A stretch of 41,634 nucleotides of DNA from a virus. The position numbers were made by a program, and so were the translations under genes. The notes below the pieces were generated by a model, which saw only the letters and a program-made list of their open reading frames with translations, searched no databases and was not told the origin of the DNA. Shown here one piece after another: positions 1 through 8,162 of the stretch. Positions within the stretch are counted from its first letter, which is position 1; the number at the start of each line of letters is the position of its first letter. The DNA is taken from the IMG/VR virus record IMGVR_UViG_3300036768_000459, positions 1 through 41,634 of that record; one strand, given 5' to 3'.

Positions 1-127
1 GGTCGGACTGGACGGCGTTTCATGTTCGTTGCGGTGACGTATCACTACACCACGAAGAATATAACGGTCAAGATACTGCCGTCACTTCGATGAGGTTGAT
101 TGAGCTTGCTAAGAAGTGGGCCACATG
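1..127. repeat. Terminal direct overlap, left copy
   Basis: These 127 bases are identical to 41508-41634. The large terminase frame runs through the overlap without interruption. An exact repeat of 127 bases is what a de Bruijn assembler run at k=127 leaves at the ends of a circular contig, so I read it as circularity (or circular permutation) rather than a true terminal repeat. That reading is inference. Confidence 0.93.
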
Positions 128-593
128 GCAACGAGATAGGACGGGCATTAGATGCGATCCAACAACAATACCGATCAAAGTTGACGACGATGGGATTGGC
201 GGGGCCGTGTGCGATATTCTCCGAATGCACGGTTACAACGTTATCCGAATCGTGGCATCGACAAAGGCGATTGCCCGAAAAGACTACCCGAACCGACGTA
301 GCGAATTGTGGTTCCTTCTACCCGAACGGGCACGTTTGGGAGAGCTCGACCTATCAGCACTGCGACCCGAAACACTCGAACGAATGCAGACACAAGCACT
401 TGCAGCAAAATACACGTTCAATTCACATGGTCAACGTGTGGTGACTCCGAAGGACGAGATACGCGAAGAATTGGGATGTTCACCCGACGCAATGGACGCC
501 GTAAACCTCGCATACGCCCCGACCGTTGGAGAGGGTACAGGGCCGGTAGTTGGTAACGTGAAGGGTGAAAAAGAAGTACAAATGAGATACTAA
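1..593 (+). CDS. terL: Terminase large subunit, C-terminal part (gene wraps the window ends)
   Basis: This is the 3' part of the large terminase that begins at 40466; the reading frame enters at base 3. Joined over the circular junction the protein is 544 aa. This part carries the RNase-H-like nuclease that cuts concatemeric DNA during packaging. Visible elements are the strand with C-D-V-A-R-F-G-S-D at the junction (first acidic residue), an acidic stretch D-D-D-G-I-G near base 190, and S-P-D-A-M-D-A near base 480, the usual last catalytic Asp motif of terminase nucleases. The gene ends with TAA and is followed by a strong terminator at 682-716, so the packaging transcript probably stops there. 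Confidence 0.9.
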   Translation, partial: SDWTAFHVRCGDVSLHHEEYNGQDTAVTSMRLIELAKKWATWQRDRTGIRCDPTTIPIKVDDDGIGGAVCDILRMHGYNVIRIVASTKAIARKDYPNRRSELWFLLPERARLGELDLSALRPETLERMQTQALAAKYTFNSHGQRVVTPKDEIREELGCSPDAMDAVNLAYAPTVGEGTGPVVGNVKGEKEVQMRY

Positions 594-681
594 ATAAATT
601 ACGATTGACCAACACCTAAGCCGATACTGTTTTTGTACCCGCGTCATGTCTGGGTATGCTCCTTGTGTGTTGCATGTGTGG

Positions 682-716
682 GAGAGGGTAGTAGCAATAC
701 TACCCTCTCTTTTTTT
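682..716 (+). terminator. Rho-independent terminator after terminase
   Basis: A perfect 12-bp stem (gagagggtagta at 682-693 with tactaccctctc at 698-709), GCAA loop, and a run of seven T follow terL. The 594-721 gap holds nothing else certain. A TTGACC at 605-610 has no convincing -10 at the right distance. Confidence 0.92.
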
Positions 717-745
717 GACCGGTGCCAGTTGGTTATTCTCTGGGC

Positions 746-1444
746 ATGGATTGCAATACTATTCACTGTGGCGATTGCCTCGACGTTCTAAGGACTCTTC
801 CCGATAACTCGGTTGATTCGGTAGTTACCGATCCGCCTTACGGTATTGATTACCAGTCCGCCTGGCGGACTGCGGAAAAGCGAAAACCAAAGATAGCGAA
901 CGACGAAACCCCCTTTATTTGGTGGCTATATGACGCTGCCAGGGTGATGCGTGAAGGGGCTGCGTTGGCTTGTTTTTGTGAATGGCGACACGAAGAAAAA
1001 TTCCGAATGGCTATTGAATGTGCAGGTCTGACAATCCGGTCACAATGTATCTGGGATCGTGATTGGCATGGGATGGGTGATCTTAAATCTTCATTCTCGC
1101 CGTGTCACGATATTATTTGGTTTGCGACAAAAGGCAAAGGGTTTGCGTTCCCTAAAAAACGTCCTTCGTCGGTGTTGCGTTACCGCAGGGTTTCGCCAGA
1201 TGCGTTACTTCATCCGAATGAAAAGCCAGTCGAATTACTACGCGATTTAGTGCAATCAATTACCCCCCCCAAGGGAATCGTGCTAGACCCGTTTGCCGGT
1301 TCGGGTTCTACGCTCGTTGCTGCGATGCTCGAAGGGCTAAACTTTATCGGGATTGAACGAGAGGCGGAGTATGTCGAGATTGCAAAGGCGAGGGTTGCCC
1401 ATGTGAATCGTGATACACTTGGCCTTTTCGAGGATTGCGAATAA
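746..1444 (+). CDS. DNA methyltransferase, beta class (N6-adenine or N4-cytosine)
   Basis: A 232-aa SAM-dependent amino-methyltransferase. The catalytic motif T-D-P-P-Y-G-I lies near residues 28-34 and the SAM-binding motif D-P-F-A-G-S-G-S near residue 181, an order that defines the beta class. The N-terminus (H-C-G-D-C-L-D-V-L-x-x-L-P) is typical of phage and restriction-modification enzymes. I chose ATG 746 over the in-frame GTG at 722 because family members start just before this motif and because the bases before 746 resemble those before the 19751 start. No restriction enzyme gene is adjacent, so it is an orphan, probably marking phage DNA against host restriction. The target site cannot be read from sequence. 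Its stop overlaps the next start (TAATG). Confidence 0.9.
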   Translation: MDCNTIHCGDCLDVLRTLPDNSVDSVVTDPPYGIDYQSAWRTAEKRKPKIANDETPFIWWLYDAARVMREGAALACFCEWRHEEKFRMAIECAGLTIRSQCIWDRDWHGMGDLKSSFSPCHDIIWFATKGKGFAFPKKRPSSVLRYRRVSPDALLHPNEKPVELLRDLVQSITPPKGIVLDPFAGSGSTLVAAMLEGLNFIGIEREAEYVEIAKARVAHVNRDTLGLFEDCE

Positions 1445-1737
1445 TGGAAGACCGCGACTACGGACAGGCTGACCTTAAATTTGAAAACGATACTTGGTAT
1501 AACGTGCGTTCAAGTAACGTAGGGCGTGCCAAATTCGTCGATAAATCAGGGTTTGGATTGGGCCAAATGTGGGTACAATTCAAGGACACTAACGGCGACC
1601 TGTCGAGCGTTATCTACGTTTACGATGGGATTGACGCCGAGGAGTTTAGCGACTTCCTAACGGCTCCCTCGCATGGCAAATGGATCGATAGGAATTTCCG
1701 CAAACGGAACAGGGCATTTACCAAAATCAAGGCTTAA
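1444..1737 (+). CDS. KTSC-domain small protein
   Basis: A 97-aa protein whose second half (V-Y-D-G-I-D-A-E-E-F followed by A-P-S-H-G-K-W-I-D-R-N-F) matches the KTSC domain, a small fold found alone or attached to lysyl-tRNA synthetases and phage proteins, with no settled function. The ATG at 1444 overlaps the methyltransferase stop by one base, implying translational coupling. An upstream in-frame TTG at 1435 is less likely. The 3' end overlaps the convergent minus-strand gene by 4 bp, so there is no room for a terminator between them. Confidence 0.72.
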   Translation: MEDRDYGQADLKFENDTWYNVRSSNVGRAKFVDKSGFGLGQMWVQFKDTNGDLSSVIYVYDGIDAEEFSDFLTAPSHGKWIDRNFRKRNRAFTKIKA

Positions 1738-2921
1738 TAACTTGCTGGTGTTAGTCGGGAATGGCTCAACAGATTTAACGTCACTTCCGAGGGTTTGCAC
1801 CCATTCAAGCCAATCGACGATATAGTAATGTTCCGGTTCTTCTGAGTGACCGACGTTCCCGCCTGCATATCAATATCCGCCACCGTTCCAGTACCTAACG
1901 ACTCCGAGAAAGTAGCAGAAGCCCCATTTTGCAGGATTAAACCCGTCGAGATATTGCCCCCTTGCCAATCGAGAGTAGAGGCGATCATTCTGACCGTAGC
2001 ACCCGAACCAGACCGAACCAACACCGAGGAGCCTTCCGTAGCGATCAGCGACGTTGCAGGCGAGCTACGGAAATCTGCCACCGTGCTTTCCAGTGTCGCA
2101 CTCGTTACGGTCGTTGCCGTTCCCGTTTGGATCGTGCTAGCAACCGCCGTTAGTGTGCCTATCGTTGCCGTTTGACCATCTCGACCTACCGTTAGACCGA
2201 CGTTAGAGGCTTTAATAACATGCGTTCCCGCAGGGGGTAGTACAAGATCGAGCGTTCCGGCGGTTCCGGTATCTCCCGATTGCCCTGCAAGCGTGCAGGT
2301 AGTGGCAGACGATCCACCGATCGAAAGGCGTATCCTGTCTTCGGGGTCTCCTGAGTTGGTTTCGATGTTGACCGTAGGGCATTCGGCGAGGGTAAGGTAT
2401 TGCGTGCGATATTCGGGATACCCTGCGGGGTTTTGTTTGGCCAACCCGATCAAGCCCGTAAAGCCCCTGCGAATCGTGAGAGCAACGAGGGTTAGAGAAG
2501 ACTTGTTGATATTCCAAAGGATTGATTCACTTGTCCCGTCAACAATGACCGTATCCCCGTTGCTTGGGGCCGTTCCCCCCTGCCAGTTCGCTGGATTGTC
2601 CCAATCGTTTCGGGACACGTTGGCCTGTACCGTTGCTTGTGTGACCCCTGAGCTTGTCACAGTAAACGGGGTTCCCGGTGTCGCTGCGGTGAGAGTGACC
2701 ACGTTACTTGAAACCGTTGCCACCACGTCTGAGAACTCGGCTGCATCGGCTGCCCCTATCGCTGCTGCTAAACCGGCAGCGCATTCTGCAGTTGTCGAAC
2801 CACCGGCATAGGTAACGGTGTTCCCGTTAATTGTTGCCGTTACGGTTCCTACGCTTGTCACCGTGAGGGTGACAACCTGCCTTGTATTTACTCCGCCCCC
2901 TGTCCAATAACACGTTGCCAT
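1734..2921 (-). CDS. Repetitive Thr/Ser/Gly-rich protein, possible fibre or head-surface protein
   Basis: A 395-aa protein on the minus strand, against nearly all its neighbours. It is rich in Thr, Ser, Gly, Val and Ala with beta-repeat character (T-x-T-x-T runs) and contains W-D-N-P-A-N-W, a motif seen in secreted beta-helix and autotransporter-like proteins. No signal peptide, membrane segment or enzyme motif is visible. It sits between the methyltransferase pair and the capsid protease and diverges from the protease across a 56-bp gap. Composition and location suggest a virion surface or receptor-binding protein, but that is inference. One of only two minus-strand genes I accept. Confidence 0.75.
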   Translation of the reverse strand: MATCYWTGGGVNTRQVVTLTVTSVGTVTATINGNTVTYAGGSTTAECAAGLAAAIGAADAAEFSDVVATVSSNVVTLTAATPGTPFTVTSSGVTQATVQANVSRNDWDNPANWQGGTAPSNGDTVIVDGTSESILWNINKSSLTLVALTIRRGFTGLIGLAKQNPAGYPEYRTQYLTLAECPTVNIETNSGDPEDRIRLSIGGSSATTCTLAGQSGDTGTAGTLDLVLPPAGTHVIKASNVGLTVGRDGQTATIGTLTAVASTIQTGTATTVTSATLESTVADFRSSPATSLIATEGSSVLVRSGSGATVRMIASTLDWQGGNISTGLILQNGASATFSESLGTGTVADIDMQAGTSVTQKNRNITISSIGLNGCKPSEVTLNLLSHSRLTPASY

Positions 2922-2977
2922 ATTTATTTATTCCCAAAAAAAGAATCGTGACCTAACGGTAACTCAAAAATTTAGTC
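2922..2977. promoter_or_regulatory. Divergent intergenic gap, possible late promoter region
   Basis: This 56-bp AT-rich gap separates the minus-strand repetitive protein from the capsid protease. It contains GTGACCTAACGG at 2948-2959, 30 bases before the ATG; the same GTGACCTA lies exactly 30 bases before the start at 19751. No consensus sigma-70 boxes are seen. A phage sigma factor is encoded at 38887, so unusual promoters are possible. Confidence 0.3.
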
Positions 2978-4237
2978 ATGGGAATGAAAACCTATGACGC
3001 CGTAGTAATGCCCCCTGAGTGTGCTGTGCAAGCTCAACAGGGGTCAGCCTATTTCGACCCTCAACGCATCAAGAAATTTATTGCGACTTTCAAGCGAATG
3101 AAACAGGAAGGTCACGAAATTTGCGTACCCTGGGGCCACTATCTCAACGCCACTCCCAACGAAGAAGCGTTCCTACGAAGTCGGTTCAATTCGGGATACG
3201 TCGAAGACCTATTCGAGGACTCCGAAGGGAGGCTAATCGCACGTTGCACAGTTCCCCCCGGACTCGAAGTCGATTCTAATGGCGATCTCATCGACAAAGT
3301 AAACCATACGCGAATTCGTGAGGTGTCCGCCGGTATCGGTGACTTCATCGACGGTAACGGAACCTATTGGGAAGACGCAATCCTTCACGTTGCATTGACT
3401 CCCCAACCCGTGATTCACAAACACGCCAAACTCTTACCGCCCAAACAGATAGCAACAAATTCGCTTATCACGCTCTCTCACGGAAAAGTGAGATGGGCCT
3501 CACTCTTGGGATTTCAAAAAATGGACGAACAAAACACCCTTTTCGATGACAATGATGCCGACAACCTGGACGGCATCACAGGCGACCCGAACGCCCCTGA
3601 AATGCCCCCAGAAGCTCCGCCGGAAGCAATGCCTCCTGTCAACACTGAGACAGATCAAGCGGTCGAAATGCTGGCTCAACTCGGTATCGAGTTACCCGAA
3701 GGAACAACCCCTGAGAATTTCATTTCTCAGTTGGTGGGTATCCTTGCGGGCCTTGTGGCTGCGGGTGCCAAAATCCAAGTCGAGAAAAAGGACTTGGACG
3801 AGAACGCACTGAAAACAGAATCCCCCGGCGGGATGATGTTCCTTTCCGTGCAGGGGATGACGCCACGCGAACGTGCTTGGGCCAATCGAGAAGGCAAACG
3901 CATCCGCGAACAAATCCGCACCGACTGCGATTCGTTAATCGCTCAGGGTATCCCTGCCCATATCGTCAACAAACTCAAGGCACAAGCGTCACGGGTTCAC
4001 CTTTCGATCCACCCCGAAACGCACGAACTGGGCCTCCCCGAAATAACGGAAAAACTCGACTGGCTCAAAGAGTTTGTCAAAGCTGCTGGCGAGATGGCAA
4101 CCATCAAAACAACGCTTGACCGTGCAAAGGCTCACGACGCACCCGGCCTTCCGCCTGCCAATGAGAAATCGAACGAATGGCTTGAGAAGAAATTGAAAGA
4201 CCGCTACGGGCCAGACGTGAAAGTCGGCTCGGTCTAA
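2978..4237 (+). CDS. Prohead protease fused to scaffold domain
   Basis: A 419-aa protein. The first ~150 residues resemble the Mu gpI-like head maturation protease (V-P-W-G-H-Y near residue 50; S-A-G-I-G-D-F-I followed by L-H-V-A-L-T-P-Q-P-V near 110-140, the usual histidine and beta-strand region). Residues ~185-230 are an acidic Pro-rich linker, and the rest is helical and charged, as in scaffold domains. Mu-like phages make protease and scaffold from one reading frame, and the position just upstream of decoration and capsid genes fits. The catalytic serine is not obvious by eye. ATG 2978 is used; ATG 2984 is an alternative. Confidence 0.78.
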   Translation: MGMKTYDAVVMPPECAVQAQQGSAYFDPQRIKKFIATFKRMKQEGHEICVPWGHYLNATPNEEAFLRSRFNSGYVEDLFEDSEGRLIARCTVPPGLEVDSNGDLIDKVNHTRIREVSAGIGDFIDGNGTYWEDAILHVALTPQPVIHKHAKLLPPKQIATNSLITLSHGKVRWASLLGFQKMDEQNTLFDDNDADNLDGITGDPNAPEMPPEAPPEAMPPVNTETDQAVEMLAQLGIELPEGTTPENFISQLVGILAGLVAAGAKIQVEKKDLDENALKTESPGGMMFLSVQGMTPRERAWANREGKRIREQIRTDCDSLIAQGIPAHIVNKLKAQASRVHLSIHPETHELGLPEITEKLDWLKEFVKAAGEMATIKTTLDRAKAHDAPGLPPANEKSNEWLEKKLKDRYGPDVKVGSV

Positions 4238-4293
4238 CAACAAACAACAACAAAAACAGGATTCAAACTAACCAACCTTAGAGGGTTTTATTG
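4238..4293 (+). promoter_or_regulatory. CA-rich leader of the decoration gene
   Basis: The gap is almost free of G and ends in AGAGGGTTTTATTG (4280-4293). The same 14 bases end the leader of the major capsid gene (5030-5043), and both leaders carry an ACAAACA/ACAACAAAA stretch. GAGGG is the ribosome binding site; the unstructured CA-rich lead probably supports very high translation. Confidence 0.6.
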
Positions 4294-4977
4294 ATGGGTA
4301 TTCCGCTTCACATGTCGGGCCTTAATGCGTCTCGGACGGCATCGGCTCGGCTTATCGGACGGCAGGGGCAACTCTCCTATCTCGCCGATAGCAAAATGAT
4401 TTCTTCGTTGTCCCGTGATCCGGGCAACACCGGCGACACGGGTAACCTGCGGGCCGGTATGCTGATGGGTCTGACCGCATCGGGTAAATATGCCCCTTCA
4501 ATCGTGGGGATTCTGTCATCTGCTGCGACAAGCGGCGCAACCTCGGTAACGATCTCCGCAGCACAAGCAACCGCACTCCAAACCCGTTTGGGTGGGGTGT
4601 CCGGTACGATCCGCTTTGTGGGGCCACCGACTGCGAACGGTCCGGTTGCGACCTTCACGGAAACAATTTCCGCAATCAACACTACCACCGGTGTTTTGAC
4701 TGTTTCGGGACTCAACGCCGACCTGATCGCCGGTTCGTTTGTGTGTCTCGACGATGGGAGCTACATCCCTCGGACATTCATTCCTGACGGCTACCCGATT
4801 CAGGTTGTTGACTCGACGGGTACAGCGTTCGATGTTCCTTTCCCGTTAGTTCCTACTGCGGGCATTATCGACGTTAGCCAGTTCCTCCCTGCATGGCCTT
4901 CTGACACAAGCCTTCAGGCTTGGATCAAGGCACAACTGAACACCTACGGCCAATACGTGTGGGACGACTCGTTCTAA
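4294..4977 (+). CDS. Capsid decoration-like protein
   Basis: A 227-aa protein rich in Ala, Thr, Ser and Gly between the protease-scaffold and the major capsid protein, the position of lambda gpD-like decoration proteins. The segment L-R-A-G-M-L-M-G-L near residue 50 followed by repeated beta-type T-x-S stretches resembles the N-terminal arm and barrel of head decoration proteins. It has one clear ribosome binding site, GAGGG, 8 bases before ATG 4294; the TTG just upstream is rejected. It shares its leader with the capsid gene, which implies similar high expression. The assignment relies mainly on context. Confidence 0.65.
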   Translation: MGIPLHMSGLNASRTASARLIGRQGQLSYLADSKMISSLSRDPGNTGDTGNLRAGMLMGLTASGKYAPSIVGILSSAATSGATSVTISAAQATALQTRLGGVSGTIRFVGPPTANGPVATFTETISAINTTTGVLTVSGLNADLIAGSFVCLDDGSYIPRTFIPDGYPIQVVDSTGTAFDVPFPLVPTAGIIDVSQFLPAWPSDTSLQAWIKAQLNTYGQYVWDDSF

Positions 4978-5042
4978 TCGACTGACGACAAACAGACAAC
5001 AACAAAATACCGGATCGATCAAACAAATAAGAGGGTTTTATT
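4978..5042 (+). promoter_or_regulatory. CA-rich leader of the major capsid gene
   Basis: A leader like that of the decoration gene: CA-rich and G-poor, ending in AGAGGGTTTTATTG, with GAGGG as ribosome binding site. The last three bases of this string lead into the GTG start at 5043. Confidence 0.6.
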
Positions 5043-6134
5043 GTGGCTCAAACGCTTCAACAAATGTTCGGTTACGAAACGCTTACTGCGGTCGTCCGGA
5101 CAGAAATTCCGGGGGTTCCAGACGTACTCCCCGCGCGTTTCAACGAGATCAAACAAAACGTCATCGTAGACCGTGCGAAGTTCCGGGAACTCCCCGGTAA
5201 CCGAAAAACGGCACGCCGACAAGCCTACGGTGGTCTTGCTCGTGCAAGAACCTTGTCGGACGTGGGCGAGCGAGATGTGAAGTTGATTCACACACGCGAA
5301 AAGCTGGAAATCCCTGCCCAAGTCATGCACGGGTTATTTCAACTCGAATCCTACAATCTCGACCAAGAGTTTGAGATGGTCATGGAACAAATCGAATTTT
5401 TTCGCGAATATTTCAACAACCTCCGCAAGACTCAGAAATTGCAAGCTCTGGTAAACGGGGTGAACTACTTCGACGCCGACGGGAACATCCTTCCATCGTC
5501 TGCGGGTGCAGTCGAAACGACCGACTTCTTGATCCCTGCGGGTAACAAGAACCAGTTAGACGTGTTCGGTGACGGTGCAATTATCTCAGCATCGTGGGCA
5601 ACCCCATCAACGGACATCCCGTTGCAACTCCGCAACCTGAAAAAGGCCGCTGTTGCCAAGAGTGGCTACCCGTTGAAATATTGCTTCTACGGAACCAACG
5701 TGTTGAGTTACCTCATCAATAACAACTACGTCAAGGACTATCTTGCCCGTGAAGGGAATCGCCGTGGCGAGTACCTGACCGACAACGAGATTGGCCAGTT
5801 GTTTGGGCTGACTTGGGTTCCGATTGGCGACCAGTTCTACGAGGATTCTAGCGGTACTATCCATTACATCGCAGGGGCAGACGCAGCGATTTTCACGCCG
5901 GAACCTGATAAGAAGTGGTGGCAGTTGTTCGAGGGGTCGATGTTGGTTCCGAAGACGATTGATCTTTTCCCGACTCTGGATTCTCTCAAACAGAACTCGG
6001 AACTTCTGTACGGGATGGTCGGTTACTCTCGTATCAATCACGAAACGATGCAACTCGAATCGTACACGGCTGATACGTTCTTGTACACGATCAAGAACCC
6101 GAAAGTGATCTTCCAGGCCGACGTAACTCCTTGA
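5043..6134 (+). CDS. Major capsid protein (lambda gpE-like family)
   Basis: A 363-aa protein following protease and decoration genes. Length, charged N-terminal arm (R-T-E-I-P-G-V-P-D-V-L-P near residue 20) and the central region with L-x-x-E-F-E-M-V-M-E-Q-I and Y-F-D-A-D-G-N match the phage major capsid protein E family, which uses the HK97 fold. The late segment P-D-K-K-W-W-Q-L-F-E-G-S-M followed by a Y-S-R-I-N-H-E-T-M-Q-L-E-S-Y-T-type ending is also characteristic. The start is GTG with a strong GAGGG site. It is followed by a stable RNA hairpin (6145-6188) that may protect or separate its message. Confidence 0.85.
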   Translation: MAQTLQQMFGYETLTAVVRTEIPGVPDVLPARFNEIKQNVIVDRAKFRELPGNRKTARRQAYGGLARARTLSDVGERDVKLIHTREKLEIPAQVMHGLFQLESYNLDQEFEMVMEQIEFFREYFNNLRKTQKLQALVNGVNYFDADGNILPSSAGAVETTDFLIPAGNKNQLDVFGDGAIISASWATPSTDIPLQLRNLKKAAVAKSGYPLKYCFYGTNVLSYLINNNYVKDYLAREGNRRGEYLTDNEIGQLFGLTWVPIGDQFYEDSSGTIHYIAGADAAIFTPEPDKKWWQLFEGSMLVPKTIDLFPTLDSLKQNSELLYGMVGYSRINHETMQLESYTADTFLYTIKNPKVIFQADVTP

Positions 6135-6144
6135 TGCTGGTTGA

Positions 6145-6188
6145 CCTATGGGGGTGTGATAGTCTCGCAGCTATCGCACTCCTATAGG
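6145..6188 (+). promoter_or_regulatory. 18-bp RNA hairpin after the capsid gene
   Basis: 6145-6162 pairs with 6171-6188 around the loop TCTCGCAG. Three of 18 pairs are G-U in the plus-strand transcript and would be C-A mismatches in the other strand, so the structure fits RNA from the plus strand. No T-run follows, so it is more likely an mRNA end-protecting, processing or leaky attenuation element than a full terminator. Confidence 0.7.
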
Positions 6189-6198
6189 ATTGGGTTTT

Positions 6199-6534
6199 AT
6201 GACCGAAGAAATTGACGAATTGGAAAACGCGGTTACTGACGAACAACCAAAAAAACGGGGACGGGGCCGACCTCGCAAAGAGGAATCGGAAGCAATGCTG
6301 AAAGCCAACGCCCCCGATTCTGCTTACATTGGACAATCAATCTGGTTCGTGTGGGGCCAACCGCACAAACCTGAATTTATTGCAGCAATCTTATTGAAAC
6401 ACCTGTTCGACCATACTTGGCGGGTGAAAGTGATGCCCGACCACGGACACGACTGGGTAGCGACTGCCGACTACTGCGGGGCTAACCTCGTCCCCGGTGG
6501 GTGGCTTTTCCCGAAAGAAGGACAAGAAGGGTAA
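6199..6534 (+). CDS. Small head-region protein with AT-hook-like motif
   Basis: A 111-aa protein. Residues ~20-32 are K-K-R-G-R-G-R-P-R-K, an AT-hook-like DNA-minor-groove motif, flanked by acidic stretches. The C-terminal half (S-I-W-F-V-W-G and H-D-W-V-A-T-A-D-Y-C-G) is compact and aromatic. Start ATG 6199 is preferred to TTG 6190. It lies between the capsid and head-tail connector genes, so a role in head completion or in holding DNA is plausible. I do not recognise the family. Confidence 0.65.
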   Translation: MTEEIDELENAVTDEQPKKRGRGRPRKEESEAMLKANAPDSAYIGQSIWFVWGQPHKPEFIAAILLKHLFDHTWRVKVMPDHGHDWVATADYCGANLVPGGWLFPKEGQEG

Positions 6535-6537
6535 CAC

Positions 6538-7068
6538 ATGCCTGCATCGGCTCCGACAACACTTTACACCGAACAAGACGACCTCGAAGACATCCTCTCA
6601 GATGCCGGGGTTTCCTTGCGTCTCGATGATTCCTCTGATGGGTCGGTTTCGGCTGCTGAACAATTACGCATGGACAAAGCTCTTGCGATAGGAACAACGG
6701 TAGTCAACGAATACCTACTCAAACGGTATGCGATTGCAGACCTGGCTTTGTCCTACTCGGTGCGGAATTACGCTGCGGTGTTGGCTGCCTGTTGGCTCTG
6801 TCGCAGGCGTGGGAATGGGCTACCGTTGGGCCTTGCGGAACAAGAGGCTTGGGTAATGAAACGGCTCGAAGCTCTTGCACTCGGTCAAGCTGTCCTCGAC
6901 ATCGGCACGGTATCCGATGGGTCTCCTTCGTGGTCGAATACTCGACTTGACCATAGCAAGAAGGTGGCCGTACAACGCAAACAAAAGGCGACCTCCGAAC
7001 GTTCGCCGGTCGATCACCCTGTTAAACGTGACAACAACGACTATTACCCTGAGATCGATCAACAATGA
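6538..7068 (+). CDS. Head-tail connector protein, DUF1320/Mu gp36-like
   Basis: A 176-aa protein with the pattern of Mu gp36-like adaptors: Y-T-E-Q-D-D-L near the start, then D-K-A-L-A-I-G-T-T-V-V-N-E-Y-L-L-K-R-Y-A (residues ~45-65) and a following helix with A-A-V-L-A-A-C-W-L. These helical proteins dock on the portal and form the head-tail interface. The C-terminal ~50 residues are charged and probably disordered. It starts three bases after the previous stop and overlaps the next gene by ATGA, so it belongs to a coupled structural operon. Confidence 0.72.
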   Translation: MPASAPTTLYTEQDDLEDILSDAGVSLRLDDSSDGSVSAAEQLRMDKALAIGTTVVNEYLLKRYAIADLALSYSVRNYAAVLAACWLCRRRGNGLPLGLAEQEAWVMKRLEALALGQAVLDIGTVSDGSPSWSNTRLDHSKKVAVQRKQKATSERSPVDHPVKRDNNDYYPEIDQQ

Positions 7069-7634
7069 GTGGGCCAGACGCACTATTGACCTCGCTGCTT
7101 ACCCTCATGCGGGCCTCTGCGGGTTCGGGTGGCCTTGCGATCCCTTCGGACTGGTCGGGGTTGACCTTTAAGGGGATGCCCAAGCCCAACGGAAGCCCAT
7201 TCTTCTACGGGTTACATGGTGCTTCCTCAGAATGGGCCTTTGCGTCCGATGCCGTAGATGCTCCTACGCTCGGCGTGGTCATCTCTGCCCGTTGCTCTGT
7301 GCCACCGGACACGATTGGGCCGGAATTGCTCTACAAGGCCACTACGGGGCTAATCGAGAAAGCTAATGACCTTGCAGCATGGATAGGGATAAAGCAACAC
7401 GTTTGGATGAATGCTGCCAATGCTCTTTTGCCCGACACGACAAACGGGTATATTCTCCCCGCAACGAGTGTCAGAATAAGCGATCCTGAAGAAGTCAAAC
7501 CCGATTGGTTTGGCGATGTCGAGCAAAAACGTGACCTGCAAACGCAGGTTAGAACGGCTATCTACGGGGTCAAGATCAATCTAACAATCAGCGGAATGTA
7601 CCGCCGTCAATACTTGGAAACTGCAAATGGCTAA
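7065..7634 (+). CDS. Structural protein of the head-tail or tail-completion module
   Basis: A 189-aa soluble protein with no motif that I can name. It is coupled to the connector gene by an ATGA overlap and to the next gene by an 8-bp overlap. Its position between a gp36-like adaptor and a tail-tube-like gene is where phages carry a neck, head-closure or tail-terminator protein, and the size is compatible. Function is inferred from position only. Confidence 0.6.
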   Translation: MSGPDALLTSLLTLMRASAGSGGLAIPSDWSGLTFKGMPKPNGSPFFYGLHGASSEWAFASDAVDAPTLGVVISARCSVPPDTIGPELLYKATTGLIEKANDLAAWIGIKQHVWMNAANALLPDTTNGYILPATSVRISDPEEVKPDWFGDVEQKRDLQTQVRTAIYGVKINLTISGMYRRQYLETANG

Positions 7635-7926
7635 ACTACGCATTCACTACCTTATCGAAGCCGAATCGGTTCCGGCTCCACACCACGAATCGGGGTCGAT
7701 TCCAAGCCCATTAGGGCCGATTGGAACGGGAAAGAAATACGTCTGCTGTTGCGACCCGACGATTGTTCTTTCTGACACAGAACGGGCTACGGGTGAACCC
7801 TGGGCAGTTGGTTGTATCGCATGTGCAACAACGGAACGCTTCCAAAAGGACTTGGCATTAAACCCTCATCCTCGAATGGTGGCACGGGCGTTAGAAGCTG
7901 AGGATATTACGGGGTGTTGCGGGTGA
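7627..7926 (+). CDS. Small cysteine-rich protein
   Basis: A 99-aa protein with clustered cysteines: C-C-C-D-P near residue 40, C-I-A-C near residue 60, and C-C-G at the end. The CxxC pairs suggest a small zinc-binding fold. The 3' end overlaps the next gene by 4 bases (GTGA). It is part of the coupled head-tail operon, but I do not recognise it. Confidence 0.6.
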   Translation: MAKLRIHYLIEAESVPAPHHESGSIPSPLGPIGTGKKYVCCCDPTIVLSDTERATGEPWAVGCIACATTERFQKDLALNPHPRMVARALEAEDITGCCG

Positions 7927-8159
7927 ACGAACGCAAGGAACTCTATCGGATGCTTTCCCGTTTGTCAGAAGGTCAACGGGTATTGGTTCTTCGTCGGTGT
8001 TGTCAAAAGGTCTCACAAGGGTTAAAGGAAGTCAAAGTGCTTTCTTCGTCGGGTTCGTTGGGGGAAGTGTGGGCCGATCTCATGTTATTAGTTGTTGAAC
8101 ACGGGCTACCTTTAGACTCAATCGGAATGGAATTGCAGAATGAACTCCGTCGAGGCTAA
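7923..8159 (+). CDS. Small helical protein in the tail operon
   Basis: A 78-aa basic, mainly helical protein. I chose GTG 7923 because its GTGA overlap with the previous stop matches the coupling used throughout this operon; GTG 7914 is an in-frame alternative. It contains an R-V-L-V-L-R-R-C-C segment and no recognisable domain. It lies just before the tail-tube candidate. Confidence 0.5.
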   Translation: MNERKELYRMLSRLSEGQRVLVLRRCCQKVSQGLKEVKVLSSSGSLGEVWADLMLLVVEHGLPLDSIGMELQNELRRG

Positions 8160-8162
8160 ATA

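Noticed and set aside
605-633. Promoter with TTGACC before the methyltransferase
   Set aside because: The hexamer at the right distance (TGTTTT) is a poor -10 box, and a strong terminator follows at 682-716.
1846-2811. Plus-strand frames opposite the repetitive protein
   Set aside because: They are antisense shadows of the 1734-2921 gene; the minus frame is continuous over 395 codons with coherent beta-repeat composition.
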